In this document: positions 26,833-39,684 of the stretch, in pieces | Layout: each line of letters opens with the position of its first letter | Position numbering within the stretch: the first letter of the stretch is position 1 | From: Hormiphora californensis | Taxonomy: Eukaryota > Ctenophora > Tentaculata > Cydippida > Pleurobrachiidae | DNA: 64,000 nt | Reading direction: 5' to 3' | Assembly (NCBI GenBank): GCA_020137815.1 | Contig: CM035355.1 | Location: forward strand, 2,896,847 to 2,960,846 | The notes under the pieces: generated by a model | What the model saw: only the letters and a program-made list of their open reading frames with translations | Databases searched by the model: none | Told to the model about the DNA's origin: nothing | Program-made: the position numbers and the translations under genes

Positions 26833-27959
26833 ATTTGCTCAGAGGAGAGATCGGAGAGATCAGAGGGAGGGATTCAGCGAGAGAGAAAAAGAGGGAGGGA
26901 GAGAGATCCGTATCCCAGAAATCAGAGAGAGATATTATCGAGAAGATAGAGAGGAAAGGGGATATTATCTAGATATGAAGATAAATAAGTGAGAATGAAG
27001 TCGGTGAGAATGAAGTCGGCGAAGCTTCGCAAAGTATCCCTATATCAAATGATCTGGATTTATATTGATTCATCCCATTGGGATCAATAACCATGAATAC
27101 GATGAATTATATGGCTCTACGAGTATGCACAGCTTGTAAAAGTTCATTACTTTTATATGCTTTTGACAATCACTGAATAGGAGGACAACGTGCACAGTCT
27201 TTATGTACAATATGCAACTTCTACATATATAAAGGAACAATAGGATAATGGGAGAGAGGGACAGCTTATAGACTATAAAATACTGCATGTTGAGAGATTA
27301 TATTGATCCTGTCACGCATGATTGAAAATCACGAGCCTAATTTTTCACATGATCATCATGTAGACAGTGTGCTTGTAGCCTAACACAATTTATGACTTTA
27401 TAGCTGCCACTGTGATAATAACAGTCAGTGTTTTTACTGCTAGGCTGTTACCATGGCAACATATATTCATAACAGGGCGATGTGGCTGCATTTTTCACAT
27501 GGCTTTTACGATTTACGCAACGTGCAGAATGCAGATCCAATCAAAGTAAGCTGTGAAGAGAGAAGTGTATACATTACACATTAAAGGACCATGATGACGA
27601 CCACATCTAAAGAAATCCTTGCCACAAGAAACACAATAGAATCAGTTTCAGTTCCAGGAAAACGGCCATGTATGAAACTTCAGACTCGACTGTAATTTTC
27701 ATTCATTTGGAGTTGAAAAACAAAACCGCCGAGTTATAAAAACAGGAAAAGCACCCAAAATAACAGCCAAAAAAGGAACACGCACAATATATAACGCTAC
27801 ACTCTACTAAAGACGTTAGCTGAGCAGATCCATCACCAAAAAGGTGAGATCGTTACTTTTCCTAAAGAGAGAGAGCAAAAGAGAGATTGGTACCTAAACT
27901 AAGGTGAGAACAAATCTCGATCGATCTGCTCAGCAAACTAAAGATACATAACGTGTCCA
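25900..27959. other. Intergenic stretch with a (GA)n tract
   Basis: No supported exon. It contains a (GA)n microsatellite at about 26771-26826 followed by degenerate GA-rich DNA to 26960, and an inverted pair CAGATGTACC/GTACATCTG at about 26310-26355. AAGACGTTAGC around 27810 precedes low-complexity AG-rich sequence. Nothing else is recognised. Confidence 0.5.
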
Positions 27960-28829
27960 CTAAGTATTACTCCGGGGTTGATTATTGTTAGTACAGTCTT
28001 TGATCTGTTGAGTGAGATGTGCTATCCTGTGAGAGAGGTGTAAGTCCCGGGGCGGGGAGGATCGGTATCGTCGGGTGTTGGTTCGACTGCTTCGGAGCAT
28101 GTTCCGCTCTTGCATCGGTGTGAAGGAATCGATCGTTGCACTTTTGTTTACCATCTATAGGATGAAGTAGTATTAGTTGCATGCCATCAACTCTAGAAGT
28201 TTCCAAACATTTTATCTAGACTACTATAATAGTATTATTAATACAGCAACTTGACTAGCTAATTAGGGAATTAAATCAACTTATAGTTGATAACCATGAT
28301 GATCATATCCATGCTTTTATCATGACTATAGGTCCCCCAGGGACAGCATAGGCCATAGCATAGCTACCACTGGAGGATAATATCAGCCAGATATCGTACT
28401 GACCTGTGAACGGCTGGTGGGGTTATTAATTGTCCTAGACACCCATGGGTTCTGCGCTGACTGCTTTTTAGGGGGGATCCTCGGTTGAAGCTGGTACATT
28501 GGCGACCCACTCGGAGATATATTACTGGGCAGACTGATATTCAGCACGCTGACAGCTGATTGTGCTTGCTGGGGAGGCTCCTTTGGACCCATTGGAGCAC
28601 TGTAGGGTCTTCTGCCGATACTGCTTCCAGTTGAACTCCCTGATTTGGGCCGATAGTGGACGGAGGAGGGCCGCGAGCTGGGTGGTCTACTGAGTGCCGG
28701 CTGGGGTATCAAACAGTTCTGAGATCCAAACACAAACCGGGTACGGATGGATTCAGAATCGGACCAGGCAACAAGGCGAACCCGAGGTGTGAAGGAGGAG
28801 GGACAAGGAAGGGCGACTACATCGACCAT
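27960..28829 (-). CDS. Ser/Pro-rich protein of unknown function, two exons
   Basis: Not recognised. Exon 1 runs 28829 to about 28401 and ends TSRSQ at CACAG|GTCAGT. Exon 2 (28154-27960) begins MVNKSATIDSF after CTATAG. Both sides of the intron are phase 0, giving about 207 residues. The first exon is disordered-looking (SRPPSSRPSSVHYRPKSG, IGRRPYSAPMGPKEPP). The second is basic (SSRTNTRRYRSSPPRD) with a short amphipathic stretch, LSHRIAHLTQQI. There is no signal peptide or membrane segment. The open frames plus good splice signals argue for a real gene, but no known domain supports it and further 5' exons are possible. Confidence 0.5.
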
Positions 28830-29178
28830 AGTGTGCAGGAGGTGGGATGAGCTGCAACGGGCCGGGGGCTGGTAGTTTTAAACCAACTTTAAACTAAACA
28901 ATATATGTGATGCATATAAAAGAGCGCATAGGAGTGTAAAATTTCCAGAGAGAGATAGATAGAGAGAGGTAAGGTGGGATTGAGTGAGATTGAGTGAGAG
29001 AGGAGAGAAAAGAGCTCTCACGTGATTAAAGTCAAGAGCGGTTGCTTGTTGTGCTTGTGGCTCGTATATACAGATTACAGAGAGGGAGAGTGACTGAAAG
29101 ACTGGTGTTGCAAGATGTGTGTGTTCCTTGACAAGCTTTCGAAATCATTGCAAAAAGAAGGTTAGAAGGGGAGAGAGG

Positions 29179-29283
<105 letters not shown>

Positions 29284-29458
29284 AGCTCTCTGTGGTTTAT
29301 ATCAAGTGGGGAATGGACTGGATAGCACACGAAGTGAGAGACACCATTTTCAATGGAACTTGTATTTTAAAAACTTGGCACTCATCAGCACGCTCACACA
29401 TTTGAATTAAAAAGTAAAACACCGCTATCATACAAAAGTATCCGTCTCTCACTCTCAG

Positions 29459-30473
29459 TTAAACAAGATGAACGAGTGAGTGACACGAACTGGTAACAAG
29501 TTGACAAGAGGGGGAGGAGGACCGCTTCACAAAAAGGGGATGCCGTGCTAGTTGCACAAAGTCCGTTCTCAATAACTCAGTCTTGGTCAGACACCGCTCC
29601 ACAAAGTCCCGATACAGGCCACTAACGCTAGTTTCTGGTTTCCAGGAGATCGTCTTAAACGCCAAGATGTCCTCCTTGGTGTTGAATGGTATCTGGCCTG
29701 TTCCCAGGATGAATGCCAGGCAGCCGATACTCCAAACTAGTCCGGGGAAGGCAGAGTAGGATCCAAACTGGTGGTATTCAGGGGGGATGTAGACCTCAGT
29801 TCCTTGCATGTTGGTGTAGCGCATGGTGGGCTCCAAGAAGGACGCTGATCCGAAGTCTATCAACTTGATCTGAGAGAGGAGAGGGACGGGTTAGAGGGGG
29901 TGGTTTAGGGTCAAGCAATGTTAGGTACATGTTAGATACTGGTTAAGAACAGGTTAGGTATAGGTTCTTAGAAGATCTAACATATTTCTAATTTCTAAAT
30001 AGAGTCCGTACCTGTCGAGTACACGGGTTGTAGAGGATGTTCTCGTCCTTGATGTCCCTATGATCCACTCCCTCACTAGCAATGTACCCCGCCACTTGCA
30101 ACAACTGGGCCAGCACGTGCACTGCATCCTGCTCAGGAAGAGGTCCCAGCTTCTCTGTATAGGTGAAGAGATCCAGGTAGCCAGGGAGGTATTCCATCAC
30201 CAACACCCACGTGTCTCCCTCGTAGAATATCTCCTCCAGTTGGATGATGTTCGGGTGACAAAGACCCTCCCAGAGGACCACTTCATCAGGCAGGAAGTTA
30301 TCACGGGACATGCAGAATGTCTTCCGGCGGCATCTGGAGTCGGGGACAAACTTGGCAGCGAACCTCTTTCTGTCACAGTGTCTGACACACATGAAGACGT
30401 TCCCGTAGCCTCCCTGGCCTATGTGGTTGAGGGTGGTGTAGGAACTCTCGAAACTTCCTGATTTCTTCGTCAT
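29459..30473 (-). CDS. PIM-like serine/threonine protein kinase, two exons, 290 residues
   Basis: Predicted cytoplasmic Ser/Thr kinase that is almost only a catalytic domain, as in PIM kinases. Exon 1 is 30473-30012 and exon 2 is 29869-29459; both borders are GT-AG, phase 0. Motifs in order: glycine loop GQGGYGNV (about residues 18-25), lysine in AAKFV, an alpha-C acidic residue in LPDEVVLWEG, hinge VMEYLPG, catalytic HRDIKDENIL, metal-binding DFGSA, then YIPPEY in place of the APE motif, and VWSIGCLAF. HRDIKDENIL and IKLIDFGSA are typical of the PIM family, as is the PPE variant. All key catalytic residues are present, so it is probably active. The short C-terminal tail is Ser-rich. Confidence 0.9.
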
Positions 30474-31435
30474 GATGATAGGACTGAGTTGGTAGTAGGT
30501 GGGTTCGCAGTTGTTAGGTAGGTAGTTGGTGGGTTTAGAGTTGTTAGGTAGGTGATGGGAGGTAGCAGTAGTAGGAAGGTAGTGAAGTGTAGAGAGGATC
30601 TGGATCGTTGAAAACAGTTGTTCAATAAATGTTGGTAAAATGGAAAGGAGGAAACGAACTTGATAGAAAATGGTGACGAACTAGTGGTTTTTAAACACCG
30701 AATCGTGTAACAAGGGCCTGCAGAAATCGGACCCGGGGTAGGGAAGGTGATTGGGACTGCAACCCGACCACAGATAGTCCAGACACGTGAGACTATCCAG
30801 ACACGTGGAAGAGACGGGGGTTCAAAGCCAATTATTGGACCAAGTAACAAGAGATGGGGTTCAAATGACACGCTTGTTTCCCACTGCAGAGCTGTAATTG
30901 GATCTAGTTTCGATTTACATTGCTTGTGTATTGTGATTGAACTTGTGTGCGATGGGACTGCAGTGATTGGATACCTTGTTACCGTGATTGGGGGCCTTTT
31001 CAGACAAACAAGGTCTGACTTCTGAGTAGTGAATCAGGTGGATCTCCCTGCTGTACTACCGCCCCAGACTGTGGGAAACTGGTCTGGTTCCTGACAAAAT
31101 AATTTTCTTGTGTCTCACGTAACATCATAATATGAGTTGTTTGAACCTCAAGTTTAGGTGTAGAAAAGAGTAAGAGAAAGTGTTCTCCTCCTAGCAGCCC
31201 GAAGAGGAAGAGACAGGTATCATGGCTTGAAGGGAACTGTCCATGAATTATTTTCCAGGTCGCTTAGGATCATAGAAAATAGAGAAGGGAGAAAGAGAGA
31301 GAAGAGGAGAGAAAGAGAGAGAAGGGACGAGAAAGAATCAGATCAATAGTTCACTGGAGGAGGTAATTTGTGCGAATGAGAAATAGGATTAAATGCTGCA
31401 AAGTCGTTTATTATCCGTAATATGCTGCCCAGAGT

Positions 31436-31489
<54 letters not shown>

Positions 31490-31897
31490 TCCCATCTCTC
31501 TCTATCATCATGACCTACTGTAACTGTCCCTCTCTCTGATCCCCTCCGTCTTGTTGTCGCACTATGATCATGCTATCTGACCTTCTCTAGTTGTTACCCT
31601 TTGAGTGATACCTCTCAAGCCAAATTGCGATCTGAAGGCACGCCTTCAACATAGCATCTACTATAAAAAGTAAAGAGCAGTTGTAGTTAGAATTTCGAAT
31701 TATCGTGAGAAGTTGAGCTGCTATTGGGATAGCGATTCAGACTGTTCGGGTCGACAAGATCTTGTTCTTTCAAGAACGCTATTTTGAGTCCCTTCCTCTC
31801 AGTTGCATTTTGTCCATCAATGCAATGCTGCAGGTCACACCCAACTTGCATTTTGTCTTTGTGGGTGAAAGATACCCAGGAGGGGAGGGGCCGGGGG

Positions 31898-31930
<33 letters not shown>

Positions 31931-34900
31931 ACGTGATATTTCCTTGATATCCTATTCAAATCCAGCGAGTGCATAATTTTGATTTTTTATACTTTCTCTG
32001 GCTATTTCTGCCATAGAGCACCTCAGCACATACAAGCTCAGTGAATTCTGTTTGCCTTGCTCATTGCTCAACCCTCTCTCACTGCACCGTACGAAGGAGG
32101 GTTAGACTTAGAACACAACAAGAATTACGTATTGTTAGGTTCAAACTTCAATAGACTCCTTTTACATAGAAACTACGACCAAGAAATTCCAGGTGGAAAT
32201 GTGTATGACGAACTGTTAAAATAATAGAAAACCCTGCTGCTCTAAGATATTTAGACCAGTCTAAATCTGTATCTCACATTGCACTGCAATTTGCAGCTGC
32301 AGTGAGATGTGTAACAATGAATGAATAATTTCTCCACCCTCTATTCAATTCATGCAGCTCACTCACTCAGATCAGGGCTTTCCTTCTTTTGCGCATTTGT
32401 TGGCATTGGGGTCATGTGTCATGGTTACAACGTGTTACATGAACTAGGATGAGAGAGGGAGTGACACGATTGTGATAGAGAGAGTGTATGATAGAGAGTG
32501 ATAGCGTAACTAGGGGGAGAGATGACGGAAGAAAGAGGAATTATGCTATACGTCTGGATGATCTATAGCTATAGTGTCAGTGGGACATAGTAGTTTTAGG
32601 TAAGAGCTAAAACAAGCCTCCACGCAACATAGCTACCTGAAAATCTTCAACGTGGCATTTTTCTAGCTCAGATAATATTACTCCGTCCACATCTATTGTG
32701 TTTCTTCGCATTGGCCCACGAGGCGCTTGCCAGCGCTAGAATTTGACCCTTGAGATTTTCAGAATTGGCATACAACTCTGTCGCTATGATTATAAAACGT
32801 GTCTATCTTTGAGTTTTTCATTGCAGTACCCGACCCAATTCTAAATCCTGCAAGAAGGCATAGCTTTGGACTCCAAAGTTTGGAGGGTTGTAAACTGAGA
32901 ATCGAAGGAGAGATTTAGCCACTCTATACTGACACCATAATTTGTCCTGTGTTATAATTTGTCGCAGTCATGTTTCCTATCAATGCTGATATTTTACATC
33001 TTTGTAAGGGAGGGTGGGGGCATCAATAATTTCATTATCCAGATCAGTTAATATAATAACAATAATATAATAATCTTTATTTTTATTTTGTTTTTCTTCT
33101 TTCAATCATTCACGTGCCTCACCCTCATTTTTCTTCATAGCGATATATAGTTCCCCCTCCCACCTCTCCCTCCCTAGTCCGCTTTCGATTCCATCTCTCT
33201 GCCCAGTAATAATATATTAATACCATTCCCTGCAGTATATGATATCCCTCCCTCACTTCCTCACCTTTGTAATTGGGTCTAGTACTGCTGCAGTAGCCCG
33301 GATATCTTGCGAGGATCTATTATGTAAGATCGCGATATGATCTCTATACTTGTAGCATGGGATCTATAATAACTCCTACAGAGTATACAGCTCATTTTAC
33401 TCAATCTTTTCGCCTCCAAGGACCGGAATATAACGCTTTGGAGTTGCTTTGATGTTGCTAATAATAATCACTGACTACAGCTGCACTTGTACCAAGTGTT
33501 CCTTTTTGTAATTCAACTATTATAGAAACTGAAACTACAGTACTATCGCTCTACAATAGTTTCCCTACTTCGACAGCATCAATTGCTCCGGCCATGTCAT
33601 GACTCCTGATCTCTCTGCACAGCCCCTCCCCCTCAACAACAATTCCCCTCGCGTCATGATCCCATTGTCCTGCAGCAGCAGGCTCTCCCCCTCGGGCACC
33701 CTTCTCTTATAGCAGGAGATCGTTATCGATTTAATATTTACTGCAGAGAAGTAGTGTCAATATTTTATCCAGCAATTCTCCTCTCTCTTTACAGTTACAA
33801 ACTCGGCTAACTCAGTTTGGATCCCTTATATCCGTTATTGAAGCCAATATTTGTTTCCTTATTGCTGGATCTAGGAAATGCAATACATACCTATACTGCC
33901 GGAAGTTTCAATTCTTCATCTGGCTGCAGTACTTTGACAACGTATAACTGCTTTGTTATGTTTTCTTTGTTACGCTCAGAGTAAACGCACTCTTTATTTA
34001 ACGGGATGCGAGCAGTTCAATGCCTTCCCCGCAGTCATTATTTTATTGACTGTTAGGATTCCCCTAAGCTACGAAAGTACGGCTTAATATCCAGTCGTGA
34101 ATTCAGTCAAATTCCACTGCTACTGCAGCATATAATGCGAAAACTACGGCATTCGCATATGTGCCGCAAACTTTTGCAAGCCATACACATGACATGATCA
34201 AAAGAAAATCAGTGAGTCACCAAGCAGGGGGAGACAGGAGCTGCTGAGACATGAAATTGTAGACAACTTTATATTTCGGCCGCCTTATGGTGGTGGGAAG
34301 GAAACCTGCAAGAATCAGAGCTAGTCTGCAGTTTCCTCGACGTATACATAACTATTTCACTATATTTCAGACTGGCTCAGAATCTTGCAGCCTCGGAAAA
34401 AAGTCTGCCACCCTTTTATCGTACCTCGTTCTTAGTATGACTGCTTATAATAGCTTGCTCGTATCATGCTACTGGGTACCTATCAGTATCAAGTATAGCT
34501 CGAGTAGTACGTGAAAATAGCAACTCCTGCTTACAATGGGTTAGGTATTCGTTCCAACCCATCTGAGCGGGTCGTCAACCCCTTATTCAATAATCAGGAT
34601 CGCGGTCTAAATTTTGGAAAGACAATAAAGCGACACGCGTTGCCATGGAAACATTATGGCATCCCCCAAATCATATATTGAGCTTCATAGGTGTGGTAGC
34701 TGTGAAGTAAGATACCTTTTAGATCTCGTTATCTTAGAAGTTGTACATGAGATAAGTAAAATTAACTGTTATCCAGATGCGAAACCTAACTAATTTGTCA
34801 CTCCCAGCTAGAGTGAGAGAGACAGACATCAGAGAAAACTAAATAGATAGATAGATAGAGAGATGGAGTGAGAGAGAGAGAACGTTAGATGGAAAGAGTT

Positions 34901-35684
34901 CTAGATCTGCAAGTAGGACATCTGTCAGATACATGTGTACGGATTCTCAGGGCGTGATTCGAACTCAGCTAGCTATAACTTACTCGGTCAAAATCTCACG
35001 CACAGCAGTACGCAACTATACTACTACTGCAGTAGTAGCTATTTGTTATGTTCTAACCCTCCCTTTACATTTGTAACACAGTCTGGCCAGGCAAGTAGCT
35101 ATATACGTTACTTCCAAAGCGAAAGTCACTGGATTTGCATTCACTATGTTTTTGCCCCGATTTGCTGAAGGTGTACCGTTCTTTCAGTGATTTCTGATTA
35201 TAGGGGGTCCATGCCAAGCTTTGTTGTCATGATCTCCTCTTACAAATGCTGTAGTGATAACTTTCTGGTGATTATTGCGCAGGTATCAAGGAACAGCTCC
35301 TGCACCTCAGACCAGATACTGCATTTATACCCAGGCCGGTCTATTCAGTATTCAGGGGCCCTATAATAGTATCAAGGGTGGAGATCAGTGCCGCAGCTCC
35401 ACCCTTCTGTCACATAATAATATGATAGGAGCTAACCGGGATTATGCAGTTTCACACTACCCAGCTCCTGCAAGTCACATACTGGAGCGAGAGAGAGAGA
35501 TGCACTTGTGCAAATCTGTATTTGTGCAAATTTGAATGGGTATAACATGTTGTTGTTTGAATTATAAAACTCTGCTTTGATATAACTTGTTTTAGTAATT
35601 GCTGAAAGTTTTACAATAATTACAGAATCTCTTTTTCAAGTGATTTGGGGGCACCTACCCTAGTCAGAATTAAATACGTATTTT
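30474..35684. other. Gene-poor stretch with simple repeats
   Basis: No supported exon. A short direct repeat of TAGGTAGTTGGTGGGTTT-like units lies upstream of the kinase start (about 30490-30560). A (TC)n tract lies at 31438-31488, and a run of about 30 G (31898-31929) follows AGGGGCCGGGGGCC. The rest looks like unique AT-rich DNA. GCGCTTGCCAGCGC-like sequence at about 32735 is a fragment of the dispersed repeat seen at 61.2 kb. Confidence 0.5.
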
Positions 35685-38600
35685 TTGCGCAAATAAGTAT
35701 TTAAATAGCGCGTAAATACGCTATAAATACGTATTTAATACGTATTTTTTGCTAATAAATAAGAACGCGCTTGTTAAGCCGCGCATTTTGGCCGATTTGT
35801 CGTCCAAAGCTGAGCCTGAAAGTCGCGTTGGATGCACGGCAACGGTTACCACAATGCTAGGAAGCAGATTTACCGCATTGTGACTCCAATTTCCATTTGT
35901 ATTTGATCAATCTCCAGCCGACTGGCACATCTTGTTTTTGTAACATCTCTTTTGTAACATCGTCCTTGACCGATTTAAAACAACTCACCTTCCCTTTCCA
36001 GCCGTATCGCCAATTGCTACCCCCTTTCCCGTGCTGTAAACCTTCTATAAAACATCTCACCTTCCCTTTCTAGCACTATCGCCAATTGCTACCCCCTTTC
36101 CCGTGCTGTAAACCTTCTATGAAACATCTCACCTTCCCTTTCCAGCCCTATCGCCAATTGCTACCCCCTTTCCCGTGCTGTAAACCTTCTATAAAACATC
36201 TCACCTTCCCTGTCCAGCCCTATCACCAATTGCTACCCCCTTTCCCGTGCCGTAAACCTTCTATAAAACATCTCACGTTCCCTTTCCAGCCCTATCGCCA
36301 ATTGCTACCCCCTTTCCCGTGCTGTAAACCTTCTGTAAAACATCTCACCTTCCCTTTCTAGCACTATCGCCAATTGCTACCCCCTTTCCCGTGCTGTAAA
36401 CCTTCTATAAAACATCTCACCTTCCCTTTCTAGCACTATCGCCAATTGCTAATCCCTTTCCCGTGCTTTAAATCATTTATTGCTTGCTACTTGTGCCAAT
36501 TTGTATTGTTACATCCCTTTTGGTTCGTGGTAGCAGGGGAACCAAGGGCTCTAACTCGTGGTTCAGACCAATTTGTATTGTTACAGCCCTTTTGGGTCGT
36601 GGTAGCAGGGGAACCAAGGGCTCTAACTCGTGGTTCAGACCAATTTGTATTGTTACATCCCTTTTGGGTCGTGGTAGCAGGGGAACCAAGGGCTCTAACT
36701 CGTGGTTCAGACCAATTTGTATTGTTACAAGGGTTTTAGGGTCGTGGTAGCAGGGGAACCAAGGGTTCTAACACTTGGTTCAGACCAATTTGTATTGTTA
36801 CATCCCTTTTAGGTCGTGGTAGCAGGGGAACCAAGGGTTTTATAGAAGGTTTACAGCACGGGAAAGGGAGTAGCAATTGGCGATAGGGCTAGAAAGGGAA
36901 GGTGAGATGTTTCACAGAAGGTTTACAGCACAGGAAAGGGGGTAGCAATTGGCGATAGGGCTGGAAAGGGAACGTGAGATGTTTTATAGAAGGTTTACAG
37001 CACGGGAAAGGGGGTAGCAATTGGCGATAGGGCTGGAAAGGGAAGGTGAGATGTTTCACAGAAGGTTTACAGCACAGGAAAGGGAGTAGCAATTGGCGAT
37101 AGGACATTTTACGTCTCACCTTCCCTTTCTAGCCCTGATCTCGCCAATTGCCAAGATGGCAAGCAATTCGCTTTCCCATAAAGCGGTATTTGTAAAGACT
37201 TGGGCGATCAAATGGAACCTCACAACAAATTGCTTGGACGAACTCCTCTCATTTCTGGCGACTGACCAGGAGCTGAACGACTGGCCTTCTATCGGATCTG
37301 CGTTTAAACTGAACAAGTGAGCTCAGGCGTAGTTGACTTCTGAAGTTTTGTCGGAAAATTTACTCAAAACGTTTTCGTAATGCTTGTCATTAGGTTTCCA
37401 AATTTTGTCAGGGTTGTTGAAGAAGAGGTTGAAACGGTGCCAGCGATAAGATATTCTTTTTGCGCTAGTTGTTTTGAGACAATGCAGTTCATCAACAATA
37501 AGTGCAAGAACAAGTGCAAGAATATCAGTTGCGATGATTTCAACAGGGACCACCATGAAGAGTGTACTTTCGTTCAGTCATCGGTGGCAGATCAGTTGAC
37601 AAGATTGCTTGAATGTCCATCTATCCGCGACAAAATCATAGCTTATCAGGAAAAGATGGACGACGTGCCTCAAGGTTATATTGTTGATGTTCAGCAAAGC
37701 ACGAGATATAAGGAACTTAAAGATCAATTCAAGTCGAGGTCCCCAATTCCATTGCTGTCGTTAGGTTTTAATGTGGATGGGGTGAGCAGCTTCAATTCTG
37801 CCAAGATATCCGTTATTCCGGCTCTTCTTTGTGTTTACGAGCTCCCCCCTGAAATCAGAACGATTTTAATTCTCTGTGTTTTTGTATATATCCAGAAATC
37901 GATAAAATTCTGTGATAAAACTTTGGCTTTGGTTGTGGACGAACTAAACGACCTAGCTGAGAAAGGTTTAAACTGGAAATACAATGGGGTGACCGTCAAT
38001 ACGCGTGTTGTGGTTCTGGGATTTTCACTAGATGCCCCGATGAAAGCATCATTGTTATGTATGAACATTAAATCAAAACATGCAAGGTAATGCACCATAC
38101 TACATGACACACATGCGACACAAATTTCCTCAGATTTCACTAAACGAAGTGTATGTTTCAGTTAACCGGTGATAAGGTGTCTGACGGACTGCTGTTCTCA
38201 TTATTCGAGACCATAAACACGAAAACGATAAATGTGATTTTGAAATGTGGATTGAATGTGATTTTTCAGGGGTGACAGAACAATTAGCTGTGTCAAAATT
38301 TAAATCCATGTTTTTATTTTTGAATATTCGTAAACATTGACTATTGTTCAGCTGTAACAATACAAATTGGTCTGAACCACGTGTTAGAAAGGGAAGGTGA
38401 GATGTTTCACAGAAGGTTTACAGCACGGGAAAGGGGGTAGCAATTGGCGATAGGGCTGGAAAGGGAAGGTGAGATGTTTCACAGAAGGTTTACAGCACGG
38501 GAAAGGGAGTAGCAATTGGCGATAGGGCTGGAAAGGGAAGGTGAGATGTTTTACAGAAGGTTTACAGCACGGGAAAGGGAGTAGCAATTGGCGATATGGC

Positions 38601-39684
38601 TGGAAAGGGAAGGTGAGATGTTTTATAGAAGGTTTACAGCACGGGAAAGGGGGTAGCAATTGGCGATAGGGCTGGAAAGGGAAGGTGAGATGTTTCACAG
38701 AAGATTTACAGCACGGGAAAGGGGGTAGCAATTGGCGATAGGGCTGGAAAGGGAAGGTGAGATGTTTCACAGAAGGTTTACAGCACGGGAAAGGGTTCTA
38801 ACACTTGGTTCAGACCAATTTGTATTGTTACAAGGGTTTTTGGGTCGTGGTAGCAGGGGAACCAAGGGCTCTAACTCGTGGTTCAGACCAATTTGTATTG
38901 TTACAGCCCTTTTGGGTCGTGGTAGCAGGGGAACCAAGGGCTCTAACTCGTGGTTCAGACCAATTTGTATTGTTACATCCCTTTTGGGTCGTGGTAGCAG
39001 GGGAACCAAGGGTTCTAACACTTGGTTCAGACCAATTTGTATTGTTACAAGGGTTTTTGGGTCGTGGTAGCAGGGGAACCAAGGGTTCTAACTCTTGGTT
39101 CAGACCAATTTGTATTGTTACATCCCTTTTAGGTCGTGGTAGCAGGGGAACCAAGGGTTTTATAGAAGGTTTACAGCACGGGAAAGAGAGTAGCAATTGG
39201 CGATAGGGCTAGAAAGGGAAGGTGAGATGTTTTACAGAAGGTTTACGGCACGGGAAAGGGGGTAGCAATTGGCGATAGGGCTGGAAAGGGAACGTGAGAT
39301 GTTTTATAGAAGGTTTACAGCACGGGAAAGGGGGTAGCAATTGGCGATAGGGCTGGAAAGGGAAGGTGAGATGTTTTATAGAAGGTTTACAGCACGGGAA
39401 AGGGAGTAGCAATTGGCGATAGGGCTAGAAAGGGAAGGTGAGATGTTTCACAGAAGGTTTACAGCACGGGAAAGGGGGTAGCAATTGGCGATAGGGCTGG
39501 AAAGGGAAGGTGAGACGTTTTACGCGACGTAAGGCGCTCAAGCATGCAATCTGGGCATAAAACTCACCGCTAGTATTGTCAGCACGAGCAAAATGCGCGG
39601 CTTTTACTTATTTATTAGCAAAAAATACGTATTAAATACGTATTTATAGCGTATTTACGCGCTATTTAAATACGTATTGCGCAA
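35685..39684. mobile_element. 4.0-kb DNA transposon with inverted ends and 72-bp subterminal repeats
   Basis: Inverted termini of about 77 bp begin TTGCGCAA and contain repeated AATACGTATT palindromes (35685-35763 and 39608-39684). Inside each end lie tandem arrays of two unrelated units, each exactly 72 bp. Unit 1 (CCAATTGCTACCCCC) is at 36000-36470 and inverted at 36845-37110, 38390-38790 and 39160-39510. Unit 2 (CCAATTTGTATTGTTAC) is at 36495-36840 and 38800-39160. The centre holds a transposase-like gene remnant. A target duplication could not be fixed. The protein suggests a CACTA/EnSpm-like group. Confidence 0.8.
37156..38090 (+). pseudogene. Truncated CACTA/EnSpm-like transposase
   Basis: Two exons join in phase. 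The first, 37156-37316, begins MASNSLSHKAVF and ends AACAA|GTGAGC. The second starts at 37394 after CATTAG and is open to 38090, with a possible donor (GCAAG|GTAATG) near its end. It has a Cys cluster (CASC...NKCKNKC) near residue 75, then GFNVDGVSSFNSAKISVIP and ELPPEIR, and further on VLGFSLDAPMKASLLCM. This series resembles EnSpm/Transposase_21-type proteins of invertebrates (DG..F.S....WP, ELP..R, D.P..A). The rest of the catalytic region is absent, so it is probably inactive. Subterminal repeats flank it on both sides. Confidence 0.6.

Noticed and set aside
36000-39412. CRISPR-like arrays
   Set aside because: The 72-bp units are directly tandem without unique spacers, occur in a eukaryotic transposon, and have no cas-like genes nearby. 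The same holds for the 23-, 25-, 30- and 163-bp repeats.
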